Positions 47,410-57,799 of a DNA stretch of 64,000 nt are shown one piece after another. A program made the translations under genes and the position numbers. The stretch's first letter is position 1, and every line of letters starts with the position of its first letter. The stretch is from Lactarius indigo (lineage: Eukaryota > Basidiomycota > Agaricomycetes > Russulales > Russulaceae), in assembly GCA_025766275.1 (NCBI GenBank), contig JAFKAC010000004.1, positions 1,798,001 through 1,862,000 on the forward strand, written 5' to 3'. The notes under the pieces are model-generated. The model saw only the letters and a list, made by a program, of their open reading frames with translations, was not told the origin of the DNA and ran no database searches.

Positions 47410-49955
47410 TCACGCATGTGCACGGTATTCCGTCCAAAGCCGTTCCACGAACGACGGGTCCGTCTGTCACAACGGTCAGACCGGGTCTGAAACAACTGTG
47501 AAAAAATTACGCACGTGGATCAGAGTGAGCACCTCTCTGACAAATTCATTGCGGTCCGCGTCGGTGCTGCCGTTCACACGCCCACGCATTGCTTCAACGA
47601 TAGCGGTGACAGCTGCAGGCTTCGCGAGCACATCTGAGGCGGCCACGGCAGCAGTAGCAGCCGGAACTTGAACCTTGTTAGCGTTATGTCCATTGGCGAC
47701 CGACTTGGGCTTGGGCTTGGGCTTGTCGCTGAGAGACGTCTGCGCGGCCTCTTGGGAAGGTGTTCCCTGTGCGGAGATTGGCTTGGGGGGTGGGGCGGAG
47801 TGATTGGCCTTGGGGGGTGGCGTCGCCCTCGATACAGACGCGCCACTGCGCGGTGGGGCCTGTGAAAGCCTCGCTAGAGCCGGATGTGTGCTCGCGTTGT
47901 TGACACGCTGCGCGTCTCCGGGCACGTCCCACGAGCGCTCGATCTCTTCGCGCTCCCTCGCCCTATCCCTCTTGGAGTGCTGTTTCGCGCCGTTCCTCCC
48001 GTTCTGGCGCTGTCGCTCGAACGCGTCGACGTCGCTCAGCGCACTGGTGTCGGCAAAGTCGAGTTCGACGATGTCGTCGCGGTCGTCAAGCGGGGCGCGA
48101 GGGTATGGCCACAAGGACGAGTCTTCGTGGAAGGGCACCAGCTGACGTTGCGCTAGAGAGCTACCGGTGCGGGGGGCGGGGCTTGGGGCTGCGGCTGGGG
48201 GAGGATCTGGTGCGGTCGGCGCGGTCGAGGCTGCAGTTGGCAGGATAGCCGGTGCGGAGTGGTGGGATGTGGTAGGAGCAGCGCTGGGCAGCACCTTCTC
48301 GGACGATGCGAAGCCGCGTAACGGAGGGCGCGGTGTGACATCGCCGAGCTCGTGCTTCCTATTGCGATTCGCGTGCGGCTTCGGCCGCTCATCGATCGGT
48401 GAGTCAGCCTCGTGCAGATCGTCACTACTTTCGACATCACCCTCGTATCGGCGATGCGAGGACGCAACGCTACTCGTGCGACTAGGTGGCATGCCGAGTA
48501 GTGCAGAGATCACGTCCTGCGTTAGGATTTGCGGAAGCTGTGACGTGGTGGGTTGCGGAGAGTGTATAAGATGCGCCGCTGCGTGCGGCGTAGGAGACGG
48601 TGGATCAGAAGACTCGGGCTCTGACGAGGAAACATCACTGCGGGTGTGCGCGGTGGCAAAGGAGAGGCGCGTGGAGGGCGGGGCGGAAGGTGGGGGCGGG
48701 AAGGGTTCCGAACTGACGTGGTGAGGAAAGGGAGGTGTGGGTACGGGTATGGGACCTTGCCTGGGGGTAGCAGAGGCGAATAGAGAGGAGAGGAGAGGAA
48801 GGCTTTTGTTAGCGGTGGTTGGGGGTGGATTTGCAAGATGGGAAGCAGGGGTGGAGGAGGTAGAGGTGGGGGTGGATGCAGAAGCAAAGAGGGTTTCGAG
48901 GGTCACTTTACCATTAGAGGGTGTGGCAGCCGGCGAAGCACTGGGGAGGAGTTTCGAGAACAATTTGTCGAGATCTGACCCTGTTCCGTTGATGGTCGCT
49001 GGCTGCGATTGGGCTCCATTGGTATTCTCGGGGGGCGTCACAGCAGTCGCATTTACAGGTGGAGTTATGCTAGCGTCTGGCGAGTTGCCGTCGTTCGAAA
49101 CGGGGTGTTGAGCGGGTGGCGGAAGTCGATCCAGATTGTAGGGATACGCCTCCCCTTTACGTACGAAGGCCATCAGTCTAAGGAAATGATTTAACATTGC
49201 GCCGAAGCTGACTGAAACAAGAACTTGCCGCCCTATCGTGTCCGCAAGCGGTTCGTGATGTTCAGAGTCAGAACCCAAAAACCAGAACATGACAGTTTCG
49301 TCTCGGCCCTTATCTGGCTCTTCATCGAGTAAATATCGCCAATTAGTAAGGGGATCGTTGGCAGAGGGTGCTCGACGGCGGGCATCTGTCCAGCTTTCCG
49401 TCAACGCAGGGGGTGCCGATTTAGCCATGGCAAGGCGCTTGGCGGTGAATTCGGGATAAGAGCGGTACATGAGATATTCGCCTTCTGCCTGAATCTCGTC
49501 CTCGGGGTGGATGGGATGTATGTAATCATTCATTCCCGCACGGTTAAGGATAAAGAGGCCATAAGGGGGATATGCAGCTCTAGATTTTGCGGGGATGAGA
49601 AGAGGCGCATGGGGAAGATGGGGCCGCACACGCACCGCTCAAAGAGAAAAGATGCACCCTCAAACCCGTCTTTCTGCCACTTCCCCTCATGAAGGCGGTA
49701 TAGACAGATGTGACTGAACTGGTCAACGATGGAGACTATTGTAGGGTCTATACGACGTAAGCTCTTTAGGTTCTTCTGGTACCGAGCAGCGGCTGTCATG
49801 GTGCTTTGAGCTTGAGCTTGTGAATTCGATGAGGGTGAATGGCTGGGAGAAGACTCTGACTGAGAACGCGCATTTGAAAGAGGAGACGTGGGGGCAGGTT
49901 TTGAGCGTTTTGAGGACCCATTTGATGCTAGGCGGGACCTTCTTGAGGGTGTCAT
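47410..49955 (-). CDS. DCP1: mRNA-decapping enzyme subunit 1
   Basis: Exons 49636-49955, 47515-49579 and 47410-47463 join with correct phases into 812 residues. The EVH1-like DCP1 domain is at about residues 50-215: YQKNLKSLRRIDPTIVSIVD, FSHICLYRLHEGKWQKDGFE, GLFILNRAGMNDYIHPI and VMFWFLGSDSEHHEPLADTI. A very long Ser/Pro/Thr-rich disordered region follows. The last 40 residues, including FVREVLTLIHTDPSFVERLW, form the C-terminal helical segment seen in fungal and animal DCP1. DCP1 activates the DCP2 decapping enzyme in cytoplasmic mRNA decay. The start at 49955 gives a basic Ser-rich head; ATG 49798-49800 (MTAAARYQKN) is an alternative. The last exon is only 54 nt and is easily missed by gene callers. 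Confidence 0.88.
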
Positions 49956-50059
49956 TGTGGATGTCGTGGACGAGTTGGCTGGCCTCGATAAACGCCGCGG
50001 CTCGACTCGCTTGCCTTTCTCGGTTATTCCATATGATGTTTTAGGAGATTTAGGAAATT

Positions 50060-50727
50060 CTATGTGTTGGCCACCTCCCGCGCCCTCTGAACCTTTCTCA
50101 TCCACTCGACGTCCCTCGCAACCTTCTCCTCTCTCACACGCCGCCTTCGCCTGTTCAGATGTCCCCAATCTTCTCCGACTCCAACTTCCGCACCGAACGC
50201 CACCTTTGCATCCTCGTCTTTGGACTGCCTTACGGGCATTGCAGACTTGTCGACCAACTGCCACATCCAGGTCGACACAGGTTGTGAGAGAGACTCGACG
50301 GACGTTTTCTTAAGTTGGGCCTTGGACATCGTCGACATGCGGTGTTCGACCTCCGCAGGGGTCAACACGCGTTTTATGTGCACCTTCTTGATATCTCGCG
50401 TGCGAACAAGATTCTCCAGTATCGTCCGTTTTAGAAAGCTGTATGTGTGAATGTGAATGTGTGAGTTGGGTACGCGTGATTCACGTACCTCAGAGACCGC
50501 ACGGGGTGATCAGGGTATGGGGGCACAGGTACAGCATTCTTGAGAGCCTCCGCCGAGGGCGTAAGAGGTTCTCCATTGGCGCCTGGTGGGGATGGAACCT
50601 TGACGGCCTTTTCGAAAAGCTCGCGTGTAGACAGAGGTTCGTTATGGGATTTGAGGACTCCCAGGACGAGGTTGCGAGCCTCCGAGGATGCATGCTTTGG
50701 CCATGCCAGCAGTCGTTGCGCGGCCAT
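50060..50727 (-). CDS. small basic helical protein (hypothetical, possibly organellar)
   Basis: Start ATG 50725-50727; one intron of about 53 nt near 50435-50488; stop 50060-50062. About 204 residues: an N-terminal winged-helix-like stretch (MAAQRLLAWPKHASSEARNL, LVLGVLKSHNEPLSTRELFE), then FLKRTILENLVRTRDIKKVH, and a very basic C terminus (NRRRRRVREEKVARDVEWMR). The pattern suggests a nucleic-acid-binding or mitochondrial-ribosome-associated protein, but the family is not recognised. Its stop is 104 bp upstream of the DCP1 start on the same strand. The transposon inserted 43 bp before its start codon. Confidence 0.65.
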
Positions 50728-50770
50728 ACGTGTTAGGTGTAACAGAGGCGTTTCGCGTGGGAAAGAAATA

Positions 50771-50829
50771 TTTACAGCCGTTTTCATATCGATAGTCCGA
50801 TTTTCGGAAAAGCTACTAGCGGGCTGAGT
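50771..50829 (+). repeat. left terminal inverted repeat
   Basis: 59 bp beginning TTTACAGCCGTTTTC, identical to the reverse complement of 54275-54333. The right copy has one additional T before the flanking TA. Confidence 0.95.
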
Positions 50830-50876
50830 TCCGGGATCCCCCGTCGGCATATTTGCCGAGACTTACCGTATTTTTT

Positions 50877-50945
50877 GGTGAAATAAAAAATAAAATAAAA
50901 AAGAGAAAAGAAAAAGAAAAAAGAAAAAAGAAAAAAAGAAAAGAG
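50877..50945 (+). repeat. polypurine A/G tract inside the transposon
   Basis: About 70 bp composed almost entirely of A and G (with a few T at its left end), in units such as gaaaaaa. It lies between the left repeat and the passenger gene and may be a microsatellite or a promoter-proximal tract. Confidence 0.8.
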
Positions 50946-51149
50946 GCAAGTCGAGATTATTACGACTTTGCGCAATCTACGCGTTCACCAAGCATAATAT
51001 CTGCCAGTGCACGACACATCCCGTGTTGGCCGCATTGGCCAAAATATAAAGTGGAACGATGGCGGGTACTACATTTTGTTTGGAGCTGGGGGTTGATTCA
51101 GTTATAAAATGGTGAAGACGACGGCGGCGATGCGTTACCTGACTCTGCT

Positions 51150-52945
51150 ATGGATCCTGCACAGCACCTCAGCAACACCCAGCAACGCACGCCAGTGGGC
51201 TATCCTCTACCGCCGCCTCACGTTGCTCCTCACCCGGGATACTTGCCCCACCATGTGCCATATCCTCCTCCGTTGACCCCAGGCCCAACCCCACTTGCGC
51301 CCTACCCGCCAACACCCAATGGTTTCAGTCAGCAGTATCAACCATGGCCGCCGTACGCACCATACTATCCCCATCCATTGCCAATGGTGTCGCCTCCACA
51401 CCCAGCCGGTGGTACCGCTGGACCTATGCCGATGCCAATATCGACGCCAACACGCCAACCTCCTGCAACACCTGTGAGATCTTCGGGCAGTGCTAGGAAG
51501 CGCTATGTGAACAGTCAACGTGAACCTGGAGGTAAGTCAGCTCACATATACTGTAACGAAACTCGCTTACCTGATCTTCCAGTGTGGGAATTTGATGTGA
51601 GCGTTGCCTCGAGCGAGGCAAAAAGTGTCTTCAAGGGACACAGTGCGATGAGTTGGGACGAGCTTCAGATGGAAGTAATGAAGCGCCTTCGTGACGCCGT
51701 ATTACCAGTACAGTTGGGGTATAAGTTATCCGGGGATCTTGGTAAGATGTCATACTTGAGTAGTGAGGACGAGTGGGAAGCCGCACTCACCCGTCTGAAC
51801 GCAAAAATAATCGTGGCCCGTAAGAACGCAGTGAGCGTTGAAATCCAGAACTTGGTGAGGAATTCTTGCTCCCAGTGGCCGTGTTACTGATTGTTTGTAG
51901 ACAAAGGCACCGTCAAAGGCGCCAAAGGCATCAGGTAGCAGGGGAAAACGTAGGCGCGAGGACGACGTCCCTCCACCTGTGAACGCCAAACAGGGGGCGG
52001 TGTATCAAGCATACAAAGAGTTAGAAATTGCCCTCAGATGTGAAGCCCATAGGGGCCATTGTTATGTCGACCGTTTGGGTGGACGCGACAACCACAAACG
52101 CCTAGATCACAAGGCGATGACATTTTGGGCAAAAAAAATTGTGAGCGACTATGGCGGACAATGTTATGCTGTACTCACGTATGCTGGTATAGACACTCAA
52201 TGAGGCGAGGATCGACTTGCCCCCAAACCTGAAACCGTTTGACCGGCTACCCACTAGCAAGAGAGCCCGCAATTCGCATGGTGTACCCGAGGTTCATGTC
52301 GCAGTGAACATCGCATCGCCAGGGTCTACAGCGGGGGCATCAGTAACATCGGTGACATCGGAGACTCACCCAGCTACTCCGAGTCGTCAGCGTCCCACGT
52401 CGATGCCCAACCCCGCAACCCCCACCCCAATTGACCTACCCGTCCGTCTCCTCCTGGAGCTGATGGATATCCATGACCCATCTCTGACCTTCGACTATGT
52501 TGATATGGAGTCGGAGCTTGTTGACTTTGGTATGAGCACCGTGATGGAGGTGTATGAGATGCACCAGGTATTGCTGGAGACAGTGGGGGGTCTTGGGAAG
52601 GAAGGCGCACGTAGTCTTCATGCGTACGTGAAGAAGTGGCTGTTGCCACTGATGCGACCGAATGGGGAAGGTCACGGTGTCACAGTGGGTGACAGGCAGG
52701 AGGTGGCAGTCGAGGACAAGGTCGAGGACGTTGAGGTTGTTGAGGTGGTCGGTCCAAGTCGTGTCCCACGCGATAGGAAGGGTAAAGGACGGATGCTGAA
52801 AGAAGAGAGCCACGAGGCTATTTTCGTATGGTCAAGTGACGAGGAGGGAGAACAGGAGAGGCAAGGGTGGGTGAAGGACGAAAACCGTGACCCGTTTGAC
52901 ATGGAGAATAAGTGGGCGGCTACTGAGGCCACATTCGTCGAGTAG
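51150..52945 (+). CDS. transposon passenger gene, PB1-like domain protein of unknown function
   Basis: Exons 51150-51531, 51583-51854, 51901-52140 and 52193-52945 join in frame to 548 residues. The first 110 residues are Pro/Tyr-rich and disordered. Residues about 130-220 (VFKGHSAMSWDELQMEVMKR, LGYKLSGDLGKMSYLSSEDE, WEAALTRLNAKI) have the look of a ubiquitin-like PB1 fold. Then come a basic nuclear-signal-like stretch (GKRRREDD) and a Cys/His-containing block (LRCEAHRGHCYVDRLGGRDN, HKRLDHKAMTFWAKKI). A Ser/Thr linker, a helical domain (LLLELMDIHDPSLTFDYVDM) and an acidic tail follow. The first intron is 51 nt and can also be read through in frame. I recall related proteins near Tc1-like transposases in other Agaricomycetes, but no function is known to me; DNA binding or transposition control is a guess. 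Confidence 0.82.
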
Positions 52946-53039
52946 ACGACCACCAAGATACCCGTAGCACACAACCACAACACACGTACTAATTGCATAG
53001 ATTGTAACAAAGGAGGCAATACACTAGTGAACTGAACGA

Positions 53040-54166
53040 CTACGCAATATATTCGCTGTGCTGGTACCAACCGAAAGCGTCCTCCGGCGTCACACTATAG
53101 ATTGCCTCCCAAATCACCTTATACGGATCCGCGCCGATACCCTCAATCTCACCAAGAATGTAATCACGATTGGCACGTAGCCACGCCTTGATGGAGGAGA
53201 ACGCCTCCTCGATAGGGTTCAGGTCGGGCGAGTAAGGGGGGAGATAGATGAGACGCATGCCGCGTTCCTCAATCATCTCTCGGACCCCATCGACCTTGTG
53301 TATCGCCGCGTTATCCATTACAAGAACTGAGTTGGGCAGTGGGTATGGCTGCATGCGGTCGAGCAGCCCTTCGATGAAAGATTGGAAGTCGGCTCCAGTT
53401 ATCGCATGGTCAAAGACATCAGCATGAAGGATGCCATCGAGGGACAGCGCGGGAAGGATAGAATACCTGTGGAAGTTAGACAATACAGCCTCGGAAAAAA
53501 CAACAATTACTTACCGTGTACCCCGTACAAAAAATTCTCGGCGACGTGCACGGTCTCCCCGTTGAGCCCACGCAAAAGAACGCCTCAGAGTCATTCGATT
53601 GAATGAGCTCTCGTCTGCAAAAACCAGTTGGTGGGCTTCGTAGTGCTCGCCGATGAGCACTTTGTAGGCGATGCGTTCATCCTCGTTTTGCTCAATGGCT
53701 GGCCGTGTGATCTGTCGACTTTCAAGTTCCAGTGATTCCGGGGGTTATCATCAAGTCACTTACCGTCTTCATAGTGTATCCCATTCGCCGGAGCGTCCTC
53801 CAAATTGTTGCAGTCGAGACCTCAATTTCAGTGACCCTGAAGAGCTGTGTCTGCAATTCCTCGAGTGAGATGTTGGGTTGCCGCAGTATACAGCCCTCAA
53901 TAAACTGAGGACCATAGTCAGTGCGGTGTCGCAACAAAAAGAAAAGAACGAACGTGTGAATCAAGACCATCAAGGAGACGTGGCCGACCTGGGCATACTG
54001 GTATCCGAACCACTTCACCTGTTGCAAGGTACGTCGCCCTCAACCGTCTCATAGATCGCTCACTGATGCCCAGATACTCTTCTATCTCAGCATCAGATAC
54101 CCCTTGATGAGACATGCGCAAGGCCACCTCCTTGATTTCTTGAGAAAAGTGACGACGATTGCGCAT
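53040..54166 (-). CDS. Tc1/IS630-type transposase (DD34E)
   Basis: Start ATG 54164-54166, stop at 53040-53042; four exons in matching phase, about 325 residues. The N-terminal part has two helix-turn-helix units (SHQGVSDAEIEEYLGISERS; ISLEELQTQLFRVTEIEVST ATIWRTLRRMGY) that bind the inverted repeats. The DDE domain has Asp151 in VFADESSFNR, Asp235 in VLVMDNAAIHK and Glu270 in YSPDLNPIEEAF, with 34 residues between the second Asp and the Glu. All three catalytic residues are present, so the enzyme should be active for cut-and-paste transposition at TA sites. Introns lie at about 53906-53953, 53705-53764 and 53466-53514. Confidence 0.95.
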
Positions 54167-54274
54167 TGACAGTGATGGGAAGTGGGGCGATGGGGGGAAA
54201 AGAAAAAAAAAAAAGATAAGCCTTATTTTTTTTCGATCGAATCTCAGATAACTGGTTATCCTTGACCTCCGCTC

Positions 54275-54333
54275 ACTCAGCCCGCTAGTAGCTTTTCCGA
54301 AAATCGGACTATCGATATGAAAACGGCTGTAAA
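54275..54333 (-). repeat. right terminal inverted repeat
   Basis: 59 bp, perfect reverse complement of 50771-50829. It ends 25 bp from the last base of the PRP3 stop codon. Confidence 0.95.
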
Positions 54334-54358
54334 TTATCGGCGGCAGTTCACTAGACTA

Positions 54359-56587
54359 CTACACAACCCACTCGTCATCCTCTGGCTTGTAGTTCTTCGC
54401 CATGTCCCAATAGCTCATCAACTTCGCTCCAAGCGCGTCGCGCGCCGCAGAATCCGTCGGGCAGCTCTTCGGCCGGAAATTCGTAAAGGCGCGCTCGCGG
54501 ACCGGGCCTTCCCACACTAGATGGCACCTGTTACCTTCTAGGGATACCCCTCCACTGGATGGCCCCGCAGCCGCCTTTCCTTCACCGCTTTCGTCAACAT
54601 CGGCACCATCTTCACCATCTGCAATCTCAACCTCTTCCTCGCCACGCGCCCGTGCGGCCTCGGTCCATGCGATTCGGTGTAACATCAGTCGTTTGTAGCT
54701 CCTCATGAATTTCGGTGCGCCTTCGGCGTACACCATGCTGAATGCCGGGTTGAAAATCACCAGCCCAGAGAGGGCCATCTGCTCCGCGTTCTTGCGCACT
54801 TTGAAGCGGTGGGCGGGGTCCGACAGTGTGGATATTTTGAAGACCGCGCCGACAATTCCTTTTTTGTCCTCCTCGGCCTTCTTCGATTCCGTCTTCTCCC
54901 GACGTTGTTCATCAGTAAGTTTGCGCTCGGCATTCATCTTGTCGTGTGTATGCTTACGCATGGCCACTTCACGGCGCACGCGGGCCTCAACACGAGTGGG
55001 GTCTTGGACAGCATCGGATGTGAGAACTTTCATTAGGTTGGAAAGCCGCACTGGGGGAAACTGTAAGTTAGGGAAAGATGGACGTAAACGGACACAACAG
55101 ACCTTTTGGCGGATCGGGAGGAATCAAGCCCATTCGAATGCGATCTCTCTTGTCTTGGAGCTCGGCCTGACGGCGTTGCTTCCTCATCTTCTTTTGCTCC
55201 TACATACATGCCATTGTGAGAAGACTGGTTGCACCTTTCAAGTCAATAAGGCGTACCTTTTTCGTCAGCATGAGTGGCTTGGGAGCCGGTTTATTCTTAT
55301 CTCCAGGAGCGGGGATAGGGATCGGATGCTGGATATAGATGGTAATTGGCGAGTTCTCTGTCCTGATCTTGAGATATGCGGGGTCGAACTCGTCTAGGTC
55401 GGAATAACGACCAGTCGGAAGAAGTGGTGCATCCCACCACTCGGCCATGGGAGGTACTTCGCGCTACGACGCGTCCGTCGTCAGTACGCCACACTAAAAC
55501 ATTATCGCAAAAACATTGACGCACTCTGATATTCTTCTCCAGTGTATCAAACTCGCTGTCCAACCCTGCCTTCCTCGCACTCTCTGCGATACGTTGTTTC
55601 AAGGCTTCCAGTTGTATATCCTGCCGCATTTGATTGGCAATCGACACGTATTTTCCCTTGGGGTTAAACCTCAAAGAGCGCCCTACGCGCTCACGCGGCG
55701 TGCCTTCGAAGCCGGTCTCTGCGGACGCGCTGGCTGCCGCCGCAGCGTAGGGGTTTTCCTTCGCCACAGTAGGTGCGGGTGGCGGTGCAGGTGGTGGTGT
55801 CGGCACGTTTCGCGCGTTGGCACGGATGGACGCAAACTTGGGCTGCATAGGCTTGTAACGATCCTTCTTAGACTGCGGCGCTGGGGTCGAAGTATCGAGT
55901 AGCAACGGATGGGCCGCCATCTTGAGACCGGCACCCTGGGGTGCAGGCTCAGCGCTGCGACTCTTCCCACGAGACGACGGGGCGGACTGCGGTATGCATA
56001 GTCAGCCAACTGAAGTGAGAGGAAAGGTGGGGTTTTACCATGTATGGGTTGTCTTTCGTTGCGAGTTTGTTCTGGGCCTCGGCGACCTTGCGTTTCGCTT
56101 CTGCAATACGCTTGCTGACATCTTCTGAAAAGTGCGCCGACGCAGCTGAGGGCCCGGGGCTGCGGGGCTGTGCAGGTACTGGGGTATTCGATGCTGGGGA
56201 GGTAAAAGCGGTGGACGACCCAGAGCGCATCGCGGCTAGCTTCGCAGCAATCTCGGCACGCTTTTGCGCAATAAGTGCTTCTTTCTATTATATAAAGTAA
56301 GAAAGGTGGCTTTCTGAGGTCGCAAAGGAGGGACGTACATCGTTGATACTATCGTGTCCATGAGAGGGAGTCTGGGGGGCAGAAAAGGTTATAGAAGCAA
56401 GTCAGAAGCGAATATTGACGGTCGTATTCACCTTGGAATGGAGGAAAGGTACTCACTGTGGTCTCACTGTCGGAAGACAAAGTTAGGGCAATGACGCAAG
56501 AGCCAGTGCGACAAATACAGACCTTCGGGCCTTCTTCGAGGCCGAGGAGGGGCCATTCTCCTCGAATGCCCTCTTTCTGTCACTCAT
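54359..56587 (-). CDS. PRP3: U4/U6 small nuclear ribonucleoprotein PRP3
   Basis: Start MSDRKRAFEENGPSSASKKA at 56587, stop at 54359-54361, with seven or so short introns and no frameshift. A disordered Ala/Pro-rich N-terminal half contains EALIAQKRAEIAAKLAAM and AEAKRKVAEAQNKLATKDNP. The conserved PRP3 region follows: RSLRFNPKGKYVSIANQMRQ, EWWDAPLLP, TENSPITIYIQHPIPI, EQKKMRKQRRQAELQDKRDR, IRMGLIPPDPPKVRLSNLMK and VLTSDAVQDPTRVEARVRRE. The C-terminal DUF1115-type domain has GLVIFNPAFSMVYAEGAPKF MRSYKRLMLHRIAW and ends YWDMAKNYKPEDDEWVV. PRP3 binds U4/U6 snRNA in the tri-snRNP and acts in pre-mRNA splicing. It is divergent from MRPL16, 111 bp away. Confidence 0.93.
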
Positions 56588-56698
56588 GAATGCAAGTGGA
56601 CGGGCAACGCGGGCGGTGGTCGTCGCGGGTGGTGACGCAGTGACGACAAGGCAAGGTGGCTCTGGGTTCGCGAGAACGGGCTGATTACCTAATACCAC
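56588..56698. promoter_or_regulatory. shared divergent promoter of PRP3 and MRPL16
   Basis: Only 111 bp separate the two start codons, so both promoters must lie here or inside the genes. No TATA box is evident. Confidence 0.55.
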
Positions 56699-57488
56699 AT
56701 GCTTTCCCCGCCCTCCGTTCATTCCCTCCTCGGTGTCGCTCGCTCTGCTCTGTCCTCCGCTCTGCGGACACGGACATTGGCACCATCGAATGGAGGACCG
56801 TCTTTCGTGCGGTTCCGACATCAGCTGGCGCCACGCAACGTGACATTCATCAAGCGACACAAGGGAGTTATTCCGATCCCCATTGGCGGGTCAGTTAAAG
56901 GCTCCTCGCTCGCATACGGAGACTGGGGGCTTCGTATCAAGGGCGACGGTGTCCGTCTTTCTGCAAAGCAACTCATGTCTGCAGAGGAGGTCATCAAGCG
57001 CAAAATAAAAGTTGTCAAGGGTGCCAAGGTTTACTTGCGTGTCTTCCCCGACATCCCAGTCTGCATCAAGGTATGTCCATTTCTTGAAAGTTTACCGTTT
57101 CAGCCCCACTAAAAAAAAACAAGGGAAACGAAACTCGTATGGGGAAGGGGAAGGGCACGTTTGAGTTTTGGGCAACTCGGTATGTTTTTGGCCTCCAATT
57201 TCGCCATTTACTTATTGCCACTCCTTCCCAGGGTACCAACAGGACGCATCATTTTTGAGATTGGCGGTACTCCGATCCGCGAGGAGCTGGCCCGTGACGG
57301 TGCGGTCGTCCTACTTTCTGACTAACTCTCTACTAAACACCTATATAGCCCTTCGTCAAGCGGGTAATAAGCTTCCAACAGTCATGGAGTTTATCGACCG
57401 GAAAACGCCCCCTCGTTTGGGGAGCTTACTTCTTACCTCAGAGGCGGAGGAAGGCCCTGATGCAACATCGTCCCCAGCGTCATCATAG
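56699..57488 (+). CDS. MRPL16: mitochondrial large-subunit ribosomal protein uL16m
   Basis: Start MLSPPSVHSLLGVARSALSS at 56699 is a typical presequence. The mature part is bacterial L16-like: FRHQLAPRNVTFIKRHKGVI, SLAYGDWGLRIKGDGVRLSA, VYLRVFPDIPVCIK, ETRMGKGKGTFEFWATR, VPTGRIIFEIGGTPIREELA and LRQAGNKLPTVMEFIDR. The protein binds 23S-type rRNA near the peptidyl-transferase centre of mitochondrial ribosomes. Three GT-AG introns follow 57069, 57178 and about 57299; the frame is intact to TAG 57486-57488. Confidence 0.93.
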
Positions 57489-57799
57489 CTTACAGCTGTG
57501 TTTTTACCTTACATGGACGAGAATAGACCCGACGTTTGAATGGTCCGACCAGCGGTGTCTGACAGAGTCCCCTTATGTGGCGTGCACCTCGATGACGACC
57601 GTCGACCGTCTAGACCCACACATGCGAACAGCCACCCCCGTCTTACGTCAAAGGATAGTTGTCCTCAGGATATACAGAGCCGTTAAACTATCAAACCATC
57701 ATGTAAAAGGTAAAAGTATGAAAGACCGTTACTACAACATCAAGATAGGTAATTTTTCATAGACATACATAACATAGGCATAAAGATTTTAAGTCAAGC
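57489..57799. other. intergenic, convergent gene ends
   Basis: Space between the MRPL16 stop and the minus-strand stop at 57800; no feature recognised. Confidence 0.4.

Larger units (their letters stand above)
50769..54336. mobile_element. complete two-gene Tc1-like DNA transposon
   Basis: The element spans 50771-54334 and is flanked by TA on both sides (50769-50770 and 54335-54336), the usual target of IS630-Tc1-mariner elements. Its ends are 59-bp perfect inverted repeats. It carries two convergent, intact, intron-containing genes: a passenger gene (+) and a DD34E transposase (-). Absence of any lesion in the repeats or genes points to recent mobility. Confidence 0.92.

Noticed and set aside
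51109..51200. Signal-peptide-like start (MVKTTAAMRYLTLLWILH) just before the passenger gene
   Set aside because: It reads out of frame with the passenger protein and soon overlaps it; the downstream ATG 51150 gives the long consistent frame.
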